In this document: piece by piece, positions 1-11,611 of the stretch
How positions within the stretch are numbered: position 1 is the stretch's first letter
Layout: each line of letters begins with the position of its first letter
Source of the DNA: Rutstroemia sp. NJR-2017a BVV2
Taxonomy: Eukaryota; Ascomycota; Leotiomycetes; Helotiales; Rutstroemiaceae
Assembly: GCA_002946415.1 (NCBI GenBank)
Contig: NJPS01000056.1
Coordinates: 124,001 to 188,000 of the forward strand
Direction: 5' to 3'
DNA: 64,000 nt
Notes under the pieces: model-generated
Database searches by the model: none
What the model was told of the DNA's origin: nothing
What the model saw: the letters and a program-made list of their open reading frames with translations, nothing else
Position numbers and translations under genes: made by a program

Positions 1-1830
1 GTGCCCATAACATGGTCGTCAATTGTGTACGCCTACCATGGAGAAAAAACTCCAGATATGCCTAATTCTAGCACTCCCAGCCTTACACCATTAGGTGCAC
101 AGCAGCTCTACTCGGCGGGTTCTGTCATACGTGATCGATACCTCAGTTCGAATGACACACAGCTTACTCTAGGGCTGCCAATCAATGGATTGAGTACGGG
201 TACAATCGTCAATAGTCAAATGCAAATTCTGAGTACGAGTGATGAATATGTTGTAGCTAGTGCACAAGCATTCATGCAGGGACTGTATCCACCTGTTGCA
301 GGCATGAACGGGGGAAGCAGTGTAAGTAACCCAGCATCAGTTACACTGAACACCCAAAGAACGAAAGGTTGACCCAATTCACAGACTCTTGGGAATAAAT
401 CCGTCGTCAATTATCCCTTGGGTGGCTATCAGTATCCAAATATCAACTCCCTCTCGACGGAGGACTACAACTATATTTGGTATGTTTGCTCTTGACTCCA
501 TTGCACATCCTGCTAACCCTCATCTAGGATCGCTGGTAACGATCTATGCACAGAATACAACAAAGTCAATCTCAGAACTACTGCGGATCCATCGGGCTCT
601 TTAATGAGCACAACTCTTGACTTTTATCGGTCCCAGGCCGATACCTTTTTCTCCGGCATCCCGACAGATCTCCTTAACTACGGCAACGCGATTGACCTGT
701 ACGAATATGCTCTCTACCAGTATAACCACAACAGCTCCATCTACAATTCTTCATCTTCCCCCCATCTCCTAAACACCATCTACGAACTTGCCTCCGAAAA
801 AGCCCAAGCTCTTAACACACCCTCCGCCTACTCCAACATCCAAGTCATCCCCGGCCAATCCCTCGCCTCCTACCTCCTCCAACAGTTCAACGCCGTCGTC
901 ACCTCCAACGGCACTTACGACAAACTAACCCTCCTCTTCGGCAGTTTTGAGCCTATGCTCGCCTTCTTCTACCTCTCCTCCCTCTCCACCTCCGACCTAA
1001 CCACCAAACAATTCTCCATGCTCCCCGACCACGGCTCCATCATGGCCTTCGAGCTCTTCTCCTACATCCCCACTTCCACCGCCCAATCCAGCACGATACC
1101 ATTCCCGTCGACTGACGACCTCTACGTGCGCTTCCTCTTCCGAAACGGCACCGATGCCACGGACCCCCTGATCAGCTACCCGCTTTTCAACCGCGGGAAC
1201 TCGGAGATCGATATGCGGTTTGACGATTTCGTGCTCGAGGTGGGGAAGTTCTCGCTTAGTGGCGTGGTCGAGTGGTGTAATGCGTGCGGGTCGGTGAATC
1301 TGTTCTGCGGGGACCTGTTGGGCAATGAATCAGGATCGGGATCAGGGAGTAATTCGTCGGTGGGAAGTACCAAGGGTGGGATGGGTGCGGTGGTTGCGGG
1401 GGTGATTGGGGCTTTTGCTACGCTTGTGGCGGTTTTGCTGCTTTGTGGTGTTTTGGCGCTGTTTGGGTTTAGGATCGGGTATCGTGGGCGGGGGAAGAAA
1501 GGGGGTGCAGAGGGAGTGGCTGTTTTGAGGAGAGGAAGTAGCCACGCGGGGAATGGTGTGAAGGGTGGATTCAAAGGCGCGGAAAAGTTGGCTTCGGATA
1601 CTGATTTAACGATGGTTAAAGGAGGGGGAGGAATGGTTCGACATGAACGGGTTGGAAGCTGGGAATTGAACGAGTCGCCTGTCAAGACGAATTTGGATAA
1701 GGAGGTTGAAGAAGGTGTGAGCAAACCAGAGAGAGTGGTCAGTATGGCAGACTATGGAAGGAGAAGTGAGGATGGTATTGGCCCCGTTGATCCTTATGGA
1801 AAGGGGGTTGAAAGGGAGGATTATGTATAG
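1..1830 (+). CDS. Histidine-phosphatase-like type I membrane protein, 5' partial
   Basis: Three exons by hand: 1-321, 385-479, 528-1830 (introns of 63 and 48 bp; the second has a TGCTAAC branch site). The joined frame is open for 572 residues, and the start lies left of the window. The fold looks like clade-2 histidine acid phosphatase: N-terminal YAYHGEKTP sits where active enzymes have RHGxRxP, so the leading Arg is Tyr and the second Arg is Lys. The C-terminal catalytic motif (usually HD) may be PDHGS near 980-1040. After a glycosylation-rich ectodomain comes a Gly/Ser linker, one hydrophobic helix at about residues 424-452, and a basic cytoplasmic tail of about 120 residues. The changed catalytic residues suggest a non-enzymatic or altered surface protein (inference). 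The family is fairly sure, the activity is not. Confidence 0.75.
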
Positions 1831-2615
1831 GTGTGGACGGATTCCGGTGGGTTTGGTTACAGTTTCTAGTTTGACCTCTCAGGTGTTTGAGTCATGAGTA
1901 AGTTACAAACGGAGATGGGCTTGTGACTGGTTGATACCCTTTTTCTTACACTCTCTGATGATATTTATACCCATATACCTTTTTGAGACCGTATTCTTTT
2001 GGTTGGTTGTTTATGGCGTCTTGAGGCTCAGAATTTAGAGAATTTCAACATGAAAATTATACGACTTCGCGCAAATGCTGTGATTCTCATGAAACATATC
2101 TATTGGATTATTCCCGAGATATAGTTCAAATGAGTTGTGCACCCGTTCGGCCTTATTTCTCTCAGGCCAGCTCGCCTTTCCATGCATATATCCTCGAGCG
2201 TTCGTGCTTGAAAAGGATGATGCATCATTTGGCATCCGATGGTATCGGATTACATGTAAATCAAGCCTTCGTAGCTTCCATCTCCCATCTCCCAACTCAT
2301 TCTCTCATCATGATCACTTTTCCCCTCTGCTCCTAGGGACGGAGAATCGTTTCCTTTAGATACTCTGGTTCAATACACGCTTTACGCAAAGGAACTTCAC
2401 GCAGAAAAGATCATTTTGCAAGTGCATGCACAGCAGATTAAGACTGGTTCTAGTATTCCTTGTATTAGATGGAAGAGCATACAAAAACTTCGAAGCGAGT
2501 AGAGGAAAGATACGGATACAACAGGAACAGCGAAATTTGACCCTGCTGCGACATGACTCGGAAATTGGGATCCCAGCTTCAGTCGTAACTCGTGAAGCTC
2601 CAGATATCACATAGT
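1831..2615. other. Intergenic, convergent 3' ends
   Basis: This 785-bp stretch lies between two convergent genes. It holds only short overlapping ORFs with no recognisable domain, and I see no RNA gene or repeat in it. Confidence 0.6.
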
Positions 2616-3862
2616 TTATTCTCCCTTTTTGAAGAAACGTCTCTGAACAAGGATACCATTTTCAAACATATCCTCTTTCGAATATCCTGCTTCTGCTGCA
2701 CTTTGTAGAATAGATGTAGAGGCAATCCTGTCTCCAGTCTCCAGAAAAGTAGCCTTCTGCCTCTTTGCTTCCTCTAACCCCTTTGTTATCTCGGCCAGTA
2801 TATCGGTCACGAAGCGAGTAATCTCGGAGTATTTACTCTGTCGGATGGCCCTGTCGTCCTTCTCTTTAATTTCACTGTCTTCTGTTATCTTCTTGTCTGG
2901 TCTCCGTCTCTTTATGTTTGATAGCTTCAATAACTTCAATTTATCTCGGCTAGGAGAACCTACTTCAGAAAGATAGTTCTTGATAATAGGCCATTTCATA
3001 GAGAGACCCCAAAATGCTCGTGAAGTACTCATAGTCTCTAATTCTTCCTCATAATTTTTCAGACTATTCCGATGTCGGCGGATCAGGTAACGTAGGCTGC
3101 CTAAGAAAGCTGTTAGTGTATAGAGTAAAGTTGTTTGTCCCAGGTAACTTTACTGAACTCTAAATCTACCTCATTACTATATATAAATGTGAACTTCTCC
3201 GATGCATCCAAAAGAACTTGGTTTAGTGTATAAGCTGCTAACAGTCGGCTTCGAATGAGTTTCTCCATCTCTGTCAGTTTGGCAACTTCTGGTTCGGTGA
3301 TGGTAAGCAATTCGATTGGGCGGTTCCTCCTGAGAGCGCCGGACGCGCCTTCCAGTTTTTCTAACTGTTTCCGGATGTTTGATGCCCCAAAACTTATCAT
3401 CTCGATTTCTTCTTGAATAAAGCTTGGCGGAAGACGCCCATTACTAGCTGGCATAGATACAGATGCTCCCTGTTTTAGAGGTCCTGTTGAGACAAGAGGT
3501 CCTGTTGAGACAGGGGGCTCTTGCCATAAGGAGAGGAGCTTAGCATTCTGCCCAACCTTCAGGTCGCGAATCAAAAACGCTGTAAATGCCTGTTGCAGTC
3601 TCTCCTCCGACTTGCTCAGTTGATCCATAACCGTTGGTGTCAGAAGCTGCATGAATCGCACCAAATTTACTGTACAAAGAGCATTCCATCGCTGATACAC
3701 TGAATCCGATGCCTTCGAACTTGAAACGGTAAGATGATCGATGGAATCTGCAGAGTCACGGAGTTCGGACTTGTCTGACTCATGAACAGTATCCATGGTA
3801 TATATGGCGGTATTTGATGCTTGAGGGGCGTTTGTTTCAATTGCATGCGCTGCGGAGTTCAT
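2616..3862 (-). CDS. Hypothetical protein, two exons, 397 aa
   Basis: Exons on the minus strand are 3862-3154 and 3100-2616. The 53-bp intron has a CACTAAC branch site and a TTTCTTAG acceptor, and joining them keeps the frame open across both halves. The start is an ATG. The N-terminal 80 residues are polar and Ser/Thr-rich. The middle is helical, charged and Leu-rich, with two near-identical short tandem motifs (VSTGPL, at about 3480-3520). The C-terminal half has a basic patch (KRRRPDKK) followed by a long predicted coiled or helical segment. There is no signal peptide or membrane helix. I do not recognise the family. It is transcribed divergently from the DUF6594 gene. Long charged helices resemble N-terminal regions of fungal NLR-like proteins, but that is only an impression. 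Confidence 0.6.
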
Positions 3863-4203
3863 AAAAGTGCTCTAATGTGGGTTGATATGGCTATGGCTTT
3901 AATATTTGAAGATTTAGCTACCGGTTTTGCCTAGTTTATAGTTCTGCCTAATGAAGTATCACAAGCTTTTCGCCCGTAGGCTCAGATGCCGCCACTTATT
4001 GTTTTCCCGCATCTTCATGCACCAGTAATTGGCCAGTGGGGTACAACTCTCAAGGCGCAGTTGATATGCAGCATGGTCAGACTTGTCCTGCCACCACAAT
4101 TAAAGGCTGTGAATAACATACATGAATCATTTATATCTATCATATGTAGGTCCCTTTTTTCACAAAGAAAGGTACCTTCAAAAGCAATTGAAAGGCAAAT
4201 AAG
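3863..4203. promoter_or_regulatory. Shared upstream region of divergent genes
   Basis: These 341 bp separate the start codons of the hypothetical 397-aa gene (minus) and the DUF6594 gene (plus), so both promoters must lie here or overlap the neighbours. I see no clear TATA box. Confidence 0.45.
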
Positions 4204-5008
4204 ATGGAAGAGACCCAATTAGAAATCTTCCGTTATGTCTCCGAATCCCTAGACAAGGAAGAAACGTTTCATATTCTAGGATTCGAGTTTCTTCAGCGTT
4301 ACAATATTGTTCAGCTCCAAAATCACTTGATTGCAGCTCGCGAGAGTATATACAAGGACCCTGCGTCAAGCAACTCTGAATTGAAGTTACTACTTCGTGA
4401 TTATAGTATGTAACAATATGGGACTATTGCCCCAGTGACTGACTTGGTGGTTAGATCAAGCAATCCAGGATTATAATTATATTCGCGATATGCCGCGCGT
4501 GGATCAGGCAGAGACGGACGTTCGGAAAAATCGATTAGAATCTGCCTTCTCGTCAATAACAAGCCAGTACCGATGGACTCATCCATTTGCGTCCCATTAC
4601 TATTTCCTGAAAGATAACAAGGTCCACGTCGACATGTTGCGCCAGACCCTTCGTCAGAAGTTACCTACACGTCTTACATATTCGTCAACAGAAAGATCAC
4701 ATCGGTCAAGAGAATATTCCGAAGGTCTACCACCACATGATGTATCCGCGTTTGTAGAAATACTCTCACGTCTGCTTGTTGCGTTCGCCGGAGGTGCCTT
4801 CTTGATAGTTCCTATGTTGATCATGGCTACTCACCCGACTCAGAACAAGAGTCTTATTACCGCCTCAGTCAGCACATCACTTTTCGCCTTCGCTATATCA
4901 TTATTACTGAAAACCAGCAACAACGAGACTTTAGTGTCTACTTCCACCTACGCAGCCGTTTTGGTTGTTTTTGTTGGCATCACTACACAGCCACCGGCTA
5001 CGAATTAA
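4204..5008 (+). CDS. DUF6594 membrane protein, 251 aa
   Basis: Exons 4204-4405 and 4455-5008, joined over a 49-bp GTATGT...TTAG intron with a CTGAC branch site. The protein shows the usual DUF6594 order: an N-terminal helical part (RYNIVQLQNHL, then a LLRDY...QDYNYIRDMP segment that spans the splice junction), a variable linker, and three C-terminal hydrophobic segments ending in AAVLVVFVG, which is characteristic of the family. About 250 residues is short to typical. The biochemical role of DUF6594 proteins is not established; the C-terminal helices place it in a membrane. It is divergent from the upstream gene, and no co-functional neighbour is evident. Confidence 0.85.
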
Positions 5009-5028
5009 TGAAAGCTTCCGAAGTTCTG

Positions 5029-5960
5029 CTAGGCTCTCGGACGCAAATATAGAATGAGGTTGCGCAAACGGTTAACCGCGATAGTACCACTAGAGGTACC
5101 AGTGGATCCGCAGGTTAATTTCATTCTAGTCGACAGGTGCCGCTGCTTGAGGTTGAGGCTCTTGGGAATACAAAATTTTGCGTTGGAAACAGATGCGACA
5201 TGCGTATTGGGAGAGACGAGACGGATGAGGTGGATAGTGAGTTGCATTTCGACGAAGGGAAGACAGAAGTAAAATTTGGGCAAATGGATTGATATCTTGA
5301 GACCTATAAGAACTTGCTGAGCTGTGATGCGAATGCTTTGCCTGGTTGTAGAGACCAACATACGAACAAATTGCTGTCCACGAAAACTTAAGGTATTGGC
5401 AGAATCCTGACTCCATACAGATATAATGGAGGCGGCTTCTCTGATGACTGATCGAGAACCAAAATAGCCAGTCATGAGGCATATATCAAACACTTTGCTG
5501 ATATTCAGCCAGTCACTAAGCTGATCCCTTCTTTCTAAGTTTGCTTGACGCATTGTGAGAAAATATTATAGTGTATCACAACATACCGCCTCCACTTGGA
5601 TCGCTGGCTGATGACTTGGGGCCGCATTAACTGCAGGATATCTGCAGAAATGCCCCCTAATATTCGTCGCAAGCCAGATGCTGCGTGGGTAGTAACTGCT
5701 TGTCCGAGCTTCACAGCCTCCACGCTTCACATAGTGTCAGCATTTCCATTTCCTTGTACTTTATCCGCCAGTCTGCCGGTCGCAATAATGGCATGTGAAG
5801 TTCGCGAATCCTCCAAAGAGAGCTGCTCGAAAGATCGAATTGTATAGCACGGTATGCGATCGGGCGCAGATGGAGGATTGCGGAAAGGTGAAGTTGTATC
5901 GCCGTGCTCACCTGCATGGTGTTCCTCGGGAGGAAGCACTGAGCTGCATATAACGGTCAG
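5029..5960 (-). pseudogene. Possible eroded or mis-spliced hypothetical gene
   Basis: Three protein-like minus-strand stretches lie end to end: about 5939-5730, 5723-5580 and 5553-5029. The first two share one reading frame separated by a single TGA (5729-5727). It could be a nonsense mutation, or it could be removed by a very short (about 42-bp) GT-AG intron. None begins with an ATG, and I could not find a phase-consistent intron linking the second and third. The translated text looks like real protein (for example SRSVIREAASIISVWSQD), but I recognise no domain. The choices are a multi-exon gene with exons I have not resolved, or a relic. Confidence 0.3.
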
Positions 5961-7832
5961 ATAGATTCGACGCCCCTTACGCTATCGCGGATTGCGCGCT
6001 GGCGCCATTCGATATCATCGTATCGCCGTCAATTTATGAGCCGAGCACTCGCGGTTCGCCCGATTCGTTTTGACGCGCGTCCTTACTTCGCAGCACTCCT
6101 AGTTGGGTTAGCCATGAGGTTGGTCGAAACTTCATCCTACCATAAGAATAACTCGACGCCCACAAAAATCATTCCTCCCATTGATGCAAAGGTTTTAGCG
6201 ACATGTTTAAGTGCTTGGTGATTGTTTTTGTTCGGTGTTCACTGTTTGTGAATGTCAAGAGCCGGAGGTCTTGTATTGCTAACTTTACCCCACCAACGAT
6301 AAGGTTAGCCCACGATTTGGACCCTACGAGTACCCCAATTCTCTGGCACCTTGAACTTGACCTTATCTCTGAAAGGCATATATCATGTTGCTAGGATGGA
6401 TTCTCGAAATGCGCTTCTCGCTACAGCGACGACGAGATAAGTTTGATTTCGTGGTCAAGGGTTTGCAGATACTTCTAAGCTTACACAATACTTTAGGATT
6501 CTCTTGCATGGAATCCGGGTCCTCAAGCCGCTGTGACAGCCGCAGCCGCAGCCACAGCCCCCAGCCCCCAGCACCCAGATCCCACCTTTCCAAGCATAAC
6601 AGTGCTCGTACTGGGCGACAGGCATGTCCATATCCAAAACGGGATTTGGCGCTTCTGCGTTACAGTTCCGAATCCTGAGGCTGAGTGGAAAGCAGCATTA
6701 AGGCATCATTCAACTCTGCTACACGTTTTGTCTCTCCCGGTAATTTGTTTGTAGAATGAAAGTCTTATTCTCTGCTTTAGTTAAGCATGACAGTACCCGA
6801 TGTTTCATTCTATTACGTTCTTGTGGGGGTCGTATTTCGCAAATAGATTTGGATACACCTTTCCGTTTTTTATCCCTCCCCAGTTCATTCGTTTTAGGCC
6901 TGTTTTTGGCATTCTACGACTGCCGAAGCATCTTCTGGACGTCAAAGGACCAAGCCAGTTCTATATCTGCTGTCTGATATTTACAATGGGACGGATCTAC
7001 CAGCGCAACTCTGGTTGGACAAGAAACTTTGCCTTGCATGAAATACCATGCTTCTCTCCTTGACCTGAAATCCCAACTGCACCGATGGTGAGGGTCAGGA
7101 TTAGGCATCTTCTTTCATGTGCACACCGAGAACAATGCTTGTTTAGTCAAGACCGCTGCCTGCCATGCGTGTGACGGAGACACCGACACTATCATGACCA
7201 AGTTTCATTCTTTCATAATAAAATATTGCTGACTGAATTCCCCTTCTTGCGTTCCTGATAGCCTTCTCAACGCGACACAATTATGATTACACACGTGCGC
7301 AGGGCTGAAAAATAGTTCCAAGCTGACAAGTAAAACTGGATCGCACCAAGACGTTACAGTCATCATACCAAGCCACCAAAACCCCAAGCGATTTAACGGC
7401 ATCGAATCAATTCGACAATGTGCCCCTGACCGTGTCATCTCCTTCGCCGCAGCGGGAAATTAAAGTCGAGGTAAGCTTGGCGTCATCATAAGAAAAGGCT
7501 GCAAAATAGGAAATGGGGATGTGAAATGCGACGTGATGAAGGAGCTTTGACATCGACCTATCTTGGAAAGCTTGTCCATAAAGGCGGGTGATCAACATAT
7601 TAAGCGGAGGTGATGCGACGGGAAGCATATATTACACGGTACTATTATTTGCTGTCCTTTCTTCTTCACCTTACTCGACCTCGACAATTCACTGTCAAAC
7701 CTCAAGCCTCAAACTTCAAACAGCAAGAACGCCTCTCGTACCTACCTTAATCGTATTCTTGGCAAGGACATTTGATTCATCGTGAAACCACATCATCGTT
7801 GCGTCGACCTCACGGGAATATAAATTCCTAGA
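5961..7832. other. Intergenic, no gene recognised
   Basis: There are several short ORFs on both strands but none has a domain, a convincing start or splice signals. Positions 5961-6090 are GC-richer than the surroundings. Positions 6530-6590 hold a short low-complexity run of repeated GCC/CAG-like triplets encoding Ala/Pro in one frame. The last few hundred bases are the likely promoter of the App1-like gene. Confidence 0.5.
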
Positions 7833-9357
7833 ATGACCCATTTGAGATCTGGATCTAGAATCACTAAAGGAGCCATGACAATCCCTCGCACTAGTACTAC
7901 CTCGCTCCAACTGAAGAGTCGAGAAAGCAACCATTTTCCTGAAACGGAATCAACACTCCCTAACCTACCTCGACGTTCATCGTCGGGTATTTCCCTCATC
8001 GACAATGTCCTTTCATACCTTGGACCGCGTAATCCATTCCCTCACCAGCTTGCATCCTCTGACACAGTGTGGCTTCTGGACAACACTGCGTACAGAAACC
8101 ACATCACTGGGAGATGGGAGGCAGAATTTGTGGCCGCGGTCTGGGAAACAAACACTGGCGCTGGAGTGAGTGAAGTAGTTGGTGATGTTGTAGGAAAGAT
8201 TGGTGGAAATCCAGGAGACGATGAAATTGTGGAAGAACGCTTGCGACCATTTGTGAGAGAGGTGAGGCCAGGACGAGTTGTGAATGTTAGGTTCGGTGGG
8301 AAGGAACATGGTCATAATCTAAAGCTGGGCCCGGGTGGAAGAAATGGAATCAGCAGTGATGTTAGGCCGGTACCAGATGGAAAGGATGGTGAGATTGTGA
8401 ATAATAGAGTAAGAGTACCGGATGGAGTGCAGGGTTTACTGGAATCCAGGACGGTTTATGCAGAGCCAGAGGGTTGGGGTGTTATTTCCGGTACGTTGTG
8501 ATATCCTCGTAAGCCAACTTGGACGGGCGCCGAACTGACATGAACAGACATCGATGACTCGATCAAAATAACCCAGACCAGCTCACCCACCGGTATTCTT
8601 CGCAATACCTTCCTCTCTAAGCCGGAGCCTATTGCTGGAATGCCCGAATTTTATGCGTACTTACAGACTCTCATCACAACCGCGGCGCCATTCTTCTATT
8701 TATCAGCCTCTCCCTACAACCTATACTCTTTTTTGAGTGAATTCTGCCAAGCGTATTATCCTCAGGGAACCATGGTTTTGAGAGACGCCAACTGGATGAA
8801 TCTTTCAGGCTTGTTGGAGACTTTGACTGTTGGTACACAGGAGTACAAGGTTGACCGAATGGAAAAAATCCACAAGTGGTTACCCAAGAGAAAAATGATA
8901 TGTGTCGGTGATTCCACACAATCAGACCCTGAAGCATATGGAGATATGTAAGTACTATTTGCCACTCTCTCCACTCCTGCGGCCAACCCCGCGAATTCCG
9001 CACATGGCAGTGGCGCCATTGGAAGTACTCCTACGATATACGAGCTGGCTCCACTGAATCGAGGCTGATATGTTTCATCATCTTCCCTATGGGATTCCCA
9101 TTACCATATACAATCCCATGTGGTCTACTGTACGGTGCTAAATTCCCACTTTTAGGTATCGCAAGAATCCGGAGTGGATCAAATTAATCCTCATTCGCAA
9201 GGTTACGGATATTGCAGCCATAGGCATCAGGGAGAAAAACGAGCCGGAAAGGTTCGAAAATGCATTCAAAGATATACCAAAGAGTGTGTGGAAAGTTTTC
9301 GAGGATCCTCAGGAGTGTTATGAAGTAGTTGATAACCTGGTTAGGGAGAGGTTGTAA
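7833..9357 (+). CDS. App1-like phosphatidate phosphatase (DUF2183), 419 aa
   Basis: Exons 7833-8490, 8548-8947 and 9156-9357 (introns 57 and 208 bp) give a continuous 419-aa frame. The N-terminal half is the App1 accessory domain (RSSSGISLIDNVLSYLGPRNP, a WxAEF-type strand, a GGKEHGHNLKL segment). The catalytic DUF2183 domain begins at the first splice junction with DIDDSIKIT, the DxDx(T/V) phosphatase loop with Ser in place of Thr. It continues through the ASPYNLYSFL and PKRKMICVGDSTQSDPEAYGD motifs and the final helix (RKNPEWIKLILIRKV). Yeast App1 is a Mg-dependent phosphatidate phosphatase at actin patches and endocytic sites. There is no signal peptide or TM, so it is probably cytosolic. 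The 208-bp second intron is unusually long here. A second DUF2183 protein, secreted and GPI-type, lies at 20.2-21.8 kb. Confidence 0.88.
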
Positions 9358-10065
9358 TGCAGCACGTGGGAAGGGAGGTGTGGTTCTCGAAATAGTATAC
9401 CGATTTTTGCGTAATGACGGACTGGTGGAGTTTTTGGGCGGCATGTATGTGGTTCGGGAATTTCTGACCAAGGAATACCCTAGTTTTCTCGTAAGAATGT
9501 ACCTTGACTTACTCCCATGATGTTATAGGCATTCCAAATCCATTGTGTTGGTCGAAAGTGGTCCCGAACATGGGTAACATCCTACACAACGTTCGTTACT
9601 CGGCTCCTTGCCGCCCGGCAATGTTCTCGGACCCAGTGGCACAACCGCGAAATCGTTTCTACCTCGTGAACTCTCGAAAAGTTAACCGCATTTCAACAAT
9701 TAGGCGCTCATAGAGTGTTTTTCGCAAGTCTTTCTAGGAATATTCTTACGAACGAGGCCGATTCACGTGTGCCTGCGATCGTATTTACATGGGGTTGCGG
9801 TCCCTCGGTGCACCTGCCTGGATTTCATTTCGATTGATTTTCGGATTTTCAGGAACCCATGTCCGACTATAGTTCACTGCCATCCAACGCTTCATGGGTC
9901 ATGCGATCGTATGTTATAAGAGGGTAAGATAATGTATTCCAGTAGATACAAGTCTGTCCTTACAATTAGTTGGCGACAAATTGTACCAACATTTCCTTGA
10001 GTTCTCCTCCCCGATCTCTCTTCTCCGTTTGCTATCATTCCGAGCTCCTCAGCCATCTTAGCATC
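9358..10065. other. Intergenic
   Basis: These 708 bp contain no supportable gene. The last 100 bp are pyrimidine-rich, as is common for fungal leader regions, just ahead of the 2EXR gene. Confidence 0.55.
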
Positions 10066-11043
10066 ATGTCTACTACCACTCTTCTCCCCACTCCCACTCA
10101 GACCTTTTTCCTTGATTCATTTCTGACATCCACATTCCCCGCCACAACCACCCACGAACACTCATTCCCCCAATTCCCTCGCCTTCCACAAGAAGTTCGA
10201 GAAATGATATGGCACCTTGCCTTCCTCGCGTCCGAACCGCCTCGTCTGATTGAAGTTCAGGCCAAGACCGAAGAGAATCTCTTCTGGGATGTAGATTGCG
10301 AAAACATCATGTATCCCGAACCCACCGGATCAAGAGTCATAAACTGGAGCGAGAAATATCCGCGACCGCAGTCAGTTCTAGAGAGTGTATGCAGAGAAAG
10401 CAGGAATGTGGTGGAACATGGATGGGACTGGTGTTTCGGCGATGCGCATGACGAAGACCTTGAAATGGTGGAGCTGGATCCTGTTAATGAAACAGCGAAG
10501 GCGGTAGACTCCAACGAGGTGGAGGAAAGATTAGGGAGTGGTTTTCGGAGAGGCATTCGATTTTTGAGTGATCGAGATACGATACATATCAAGACGGGCA
10601 AGAACGGAATAATAGAGGCACTGAAAGATGCAAGGGCCTCAACATTGGATCTGGGCAGTATTCGAAGGATCGCGCTGGACGCTTACTTGGTCAGCCACTA
10701 CCTGGTTCACAAGCAACTCTTTGAAGGATGGTCGAATAACGATGGTATTGTGGAAGAACCGATGTTGAAAGGATTGCAGGAGTTGCTTGTCGTAATGGAT
10801 AATCTTGCGATGGATGCATACTGGTTTGATAGACCGGCGTGGATGGGAATTGGAGGGAAGGTGAATCTGATGGGAATGAAAGAGTTATCAGACGAGCAGC
10901 TGAGACATTCCAATGAGTTGATGGTGGAGAAGCTTGGTGGGAAAAAGTTGGGCGGTAATGAGACATTGAATGTGAAGGCGATTAGGCGAAGTGAGTTGGT
11001 TAGCTATATCAGTAGAGAGAGCGAAAGGGTTTTGGGCAAATGA
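10066..11043 (+). CDS. 2EXR domain protein, 325 aa
   Basis: Intronless gene. I chose the ATG at 10066 because the frame upstream opens only with a non-ATG codon. Residues around 30-60 carry the F-box-like 2EXR signature (FPQFPRLPQEVREMIWHLAF), followed by a strand that ends in RLIEV and the CRESR motif (VCRESRNVVEHGW). These are the paired [EX]R elements that define the family in fungi. The C-terminal half is charged and helical with no recognised domain. 2EXR proteins are abundant in Pezizomycotina and their function is essentially unknown; an F-box-like adaptor role is inference. There is no signal peptide or TM. Confidence 0.85.
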   Translation: MSTTTLLPTPTQTFFLDSFLTSTFPATTTHEHSFPQFPRLPQEVREMIWHLAFLASEPPRLIEVQAKTEENLFWDVDCENIMYPEPTGSRVINWSEKYPRPQSVLESVCRESRNVVEHGWDWCFGDAHDEDLEMVELDPVNETAKAVDSNEVEERLGSGFRRGIRFLSDRDTIHIKTGKNGIIEALKDARASTLDLGSIRRIALDAYLVSHYLVHKQLFEGWSNNDGIVEEPMLKGLQELLVVMDNLAMDAYWFDRPAWMGIGGKVNLMGMKELSDEQLRHSNELMVEKLGGKKLGGNETLNVKAIRRSELVSYISRESERVLGK

Positions 11044-11611
11044 ACTTATGTTATTGCTTCAACTTCTTGCTGTGTTTTTGCCACAAATATTTGAATATCA
11101 CTTCATGGTTTTGTCGTAACATCATGTATAATAGTAATAATCCACGAATGGTTGCAACAGATTAAAGCCGTCGACTACACAGCAATCATATCGCGTGATC
11201 ACGTGTCAGAAAAGGTTTATTCTCCATCCACATCTCAACGCAAACCAGAAAACATCATCGAAAGTTGAGCAACGAATATCTCAACGTTTAGGACCTTAAA
11301 GTGATCAAAACTCATCCTGCCTACATAGGGATTGTCGCCGACGTGAAAAGTGACCGTGGAAACTACTAGATTCCTCGAACGAAGCTACTTAAACTCGATC
11401 TTCAAATTTACCGGCAGGTATCCAAAGGAGGTGCACGTGAGGGCATCATCCATCCAGTACATTCACGTTGCCTTCTCGGCTTACCTGAAGAATAGTATCA
11501 TCTCGGCTTATTTGGTGGATTCATACATGCTGAAGTCATAATTTGACAAGCCCTTTGTGTCTAGATGCAGTCAAATTAGTCAATCCTTCGCCACGAGATA
11601 CCTACGAAACA
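11044..11611. other. Intergenic
   Basis: These 568 bp separate the 2EXR gene from RTP1, both transcribed rightward. I see no gene or repeat. The 3' part must contain the RTP1 promoter. Confidence 0.55.

Noticed and set aside
1176..1724. 182-aa minus-strand ORF under the histidine-phosphatase-like gene
   Set aside because: It is Pro/Ser/Thr-rich because it is the complement of the Gly-rich linker and tail; no domain and no splice context.
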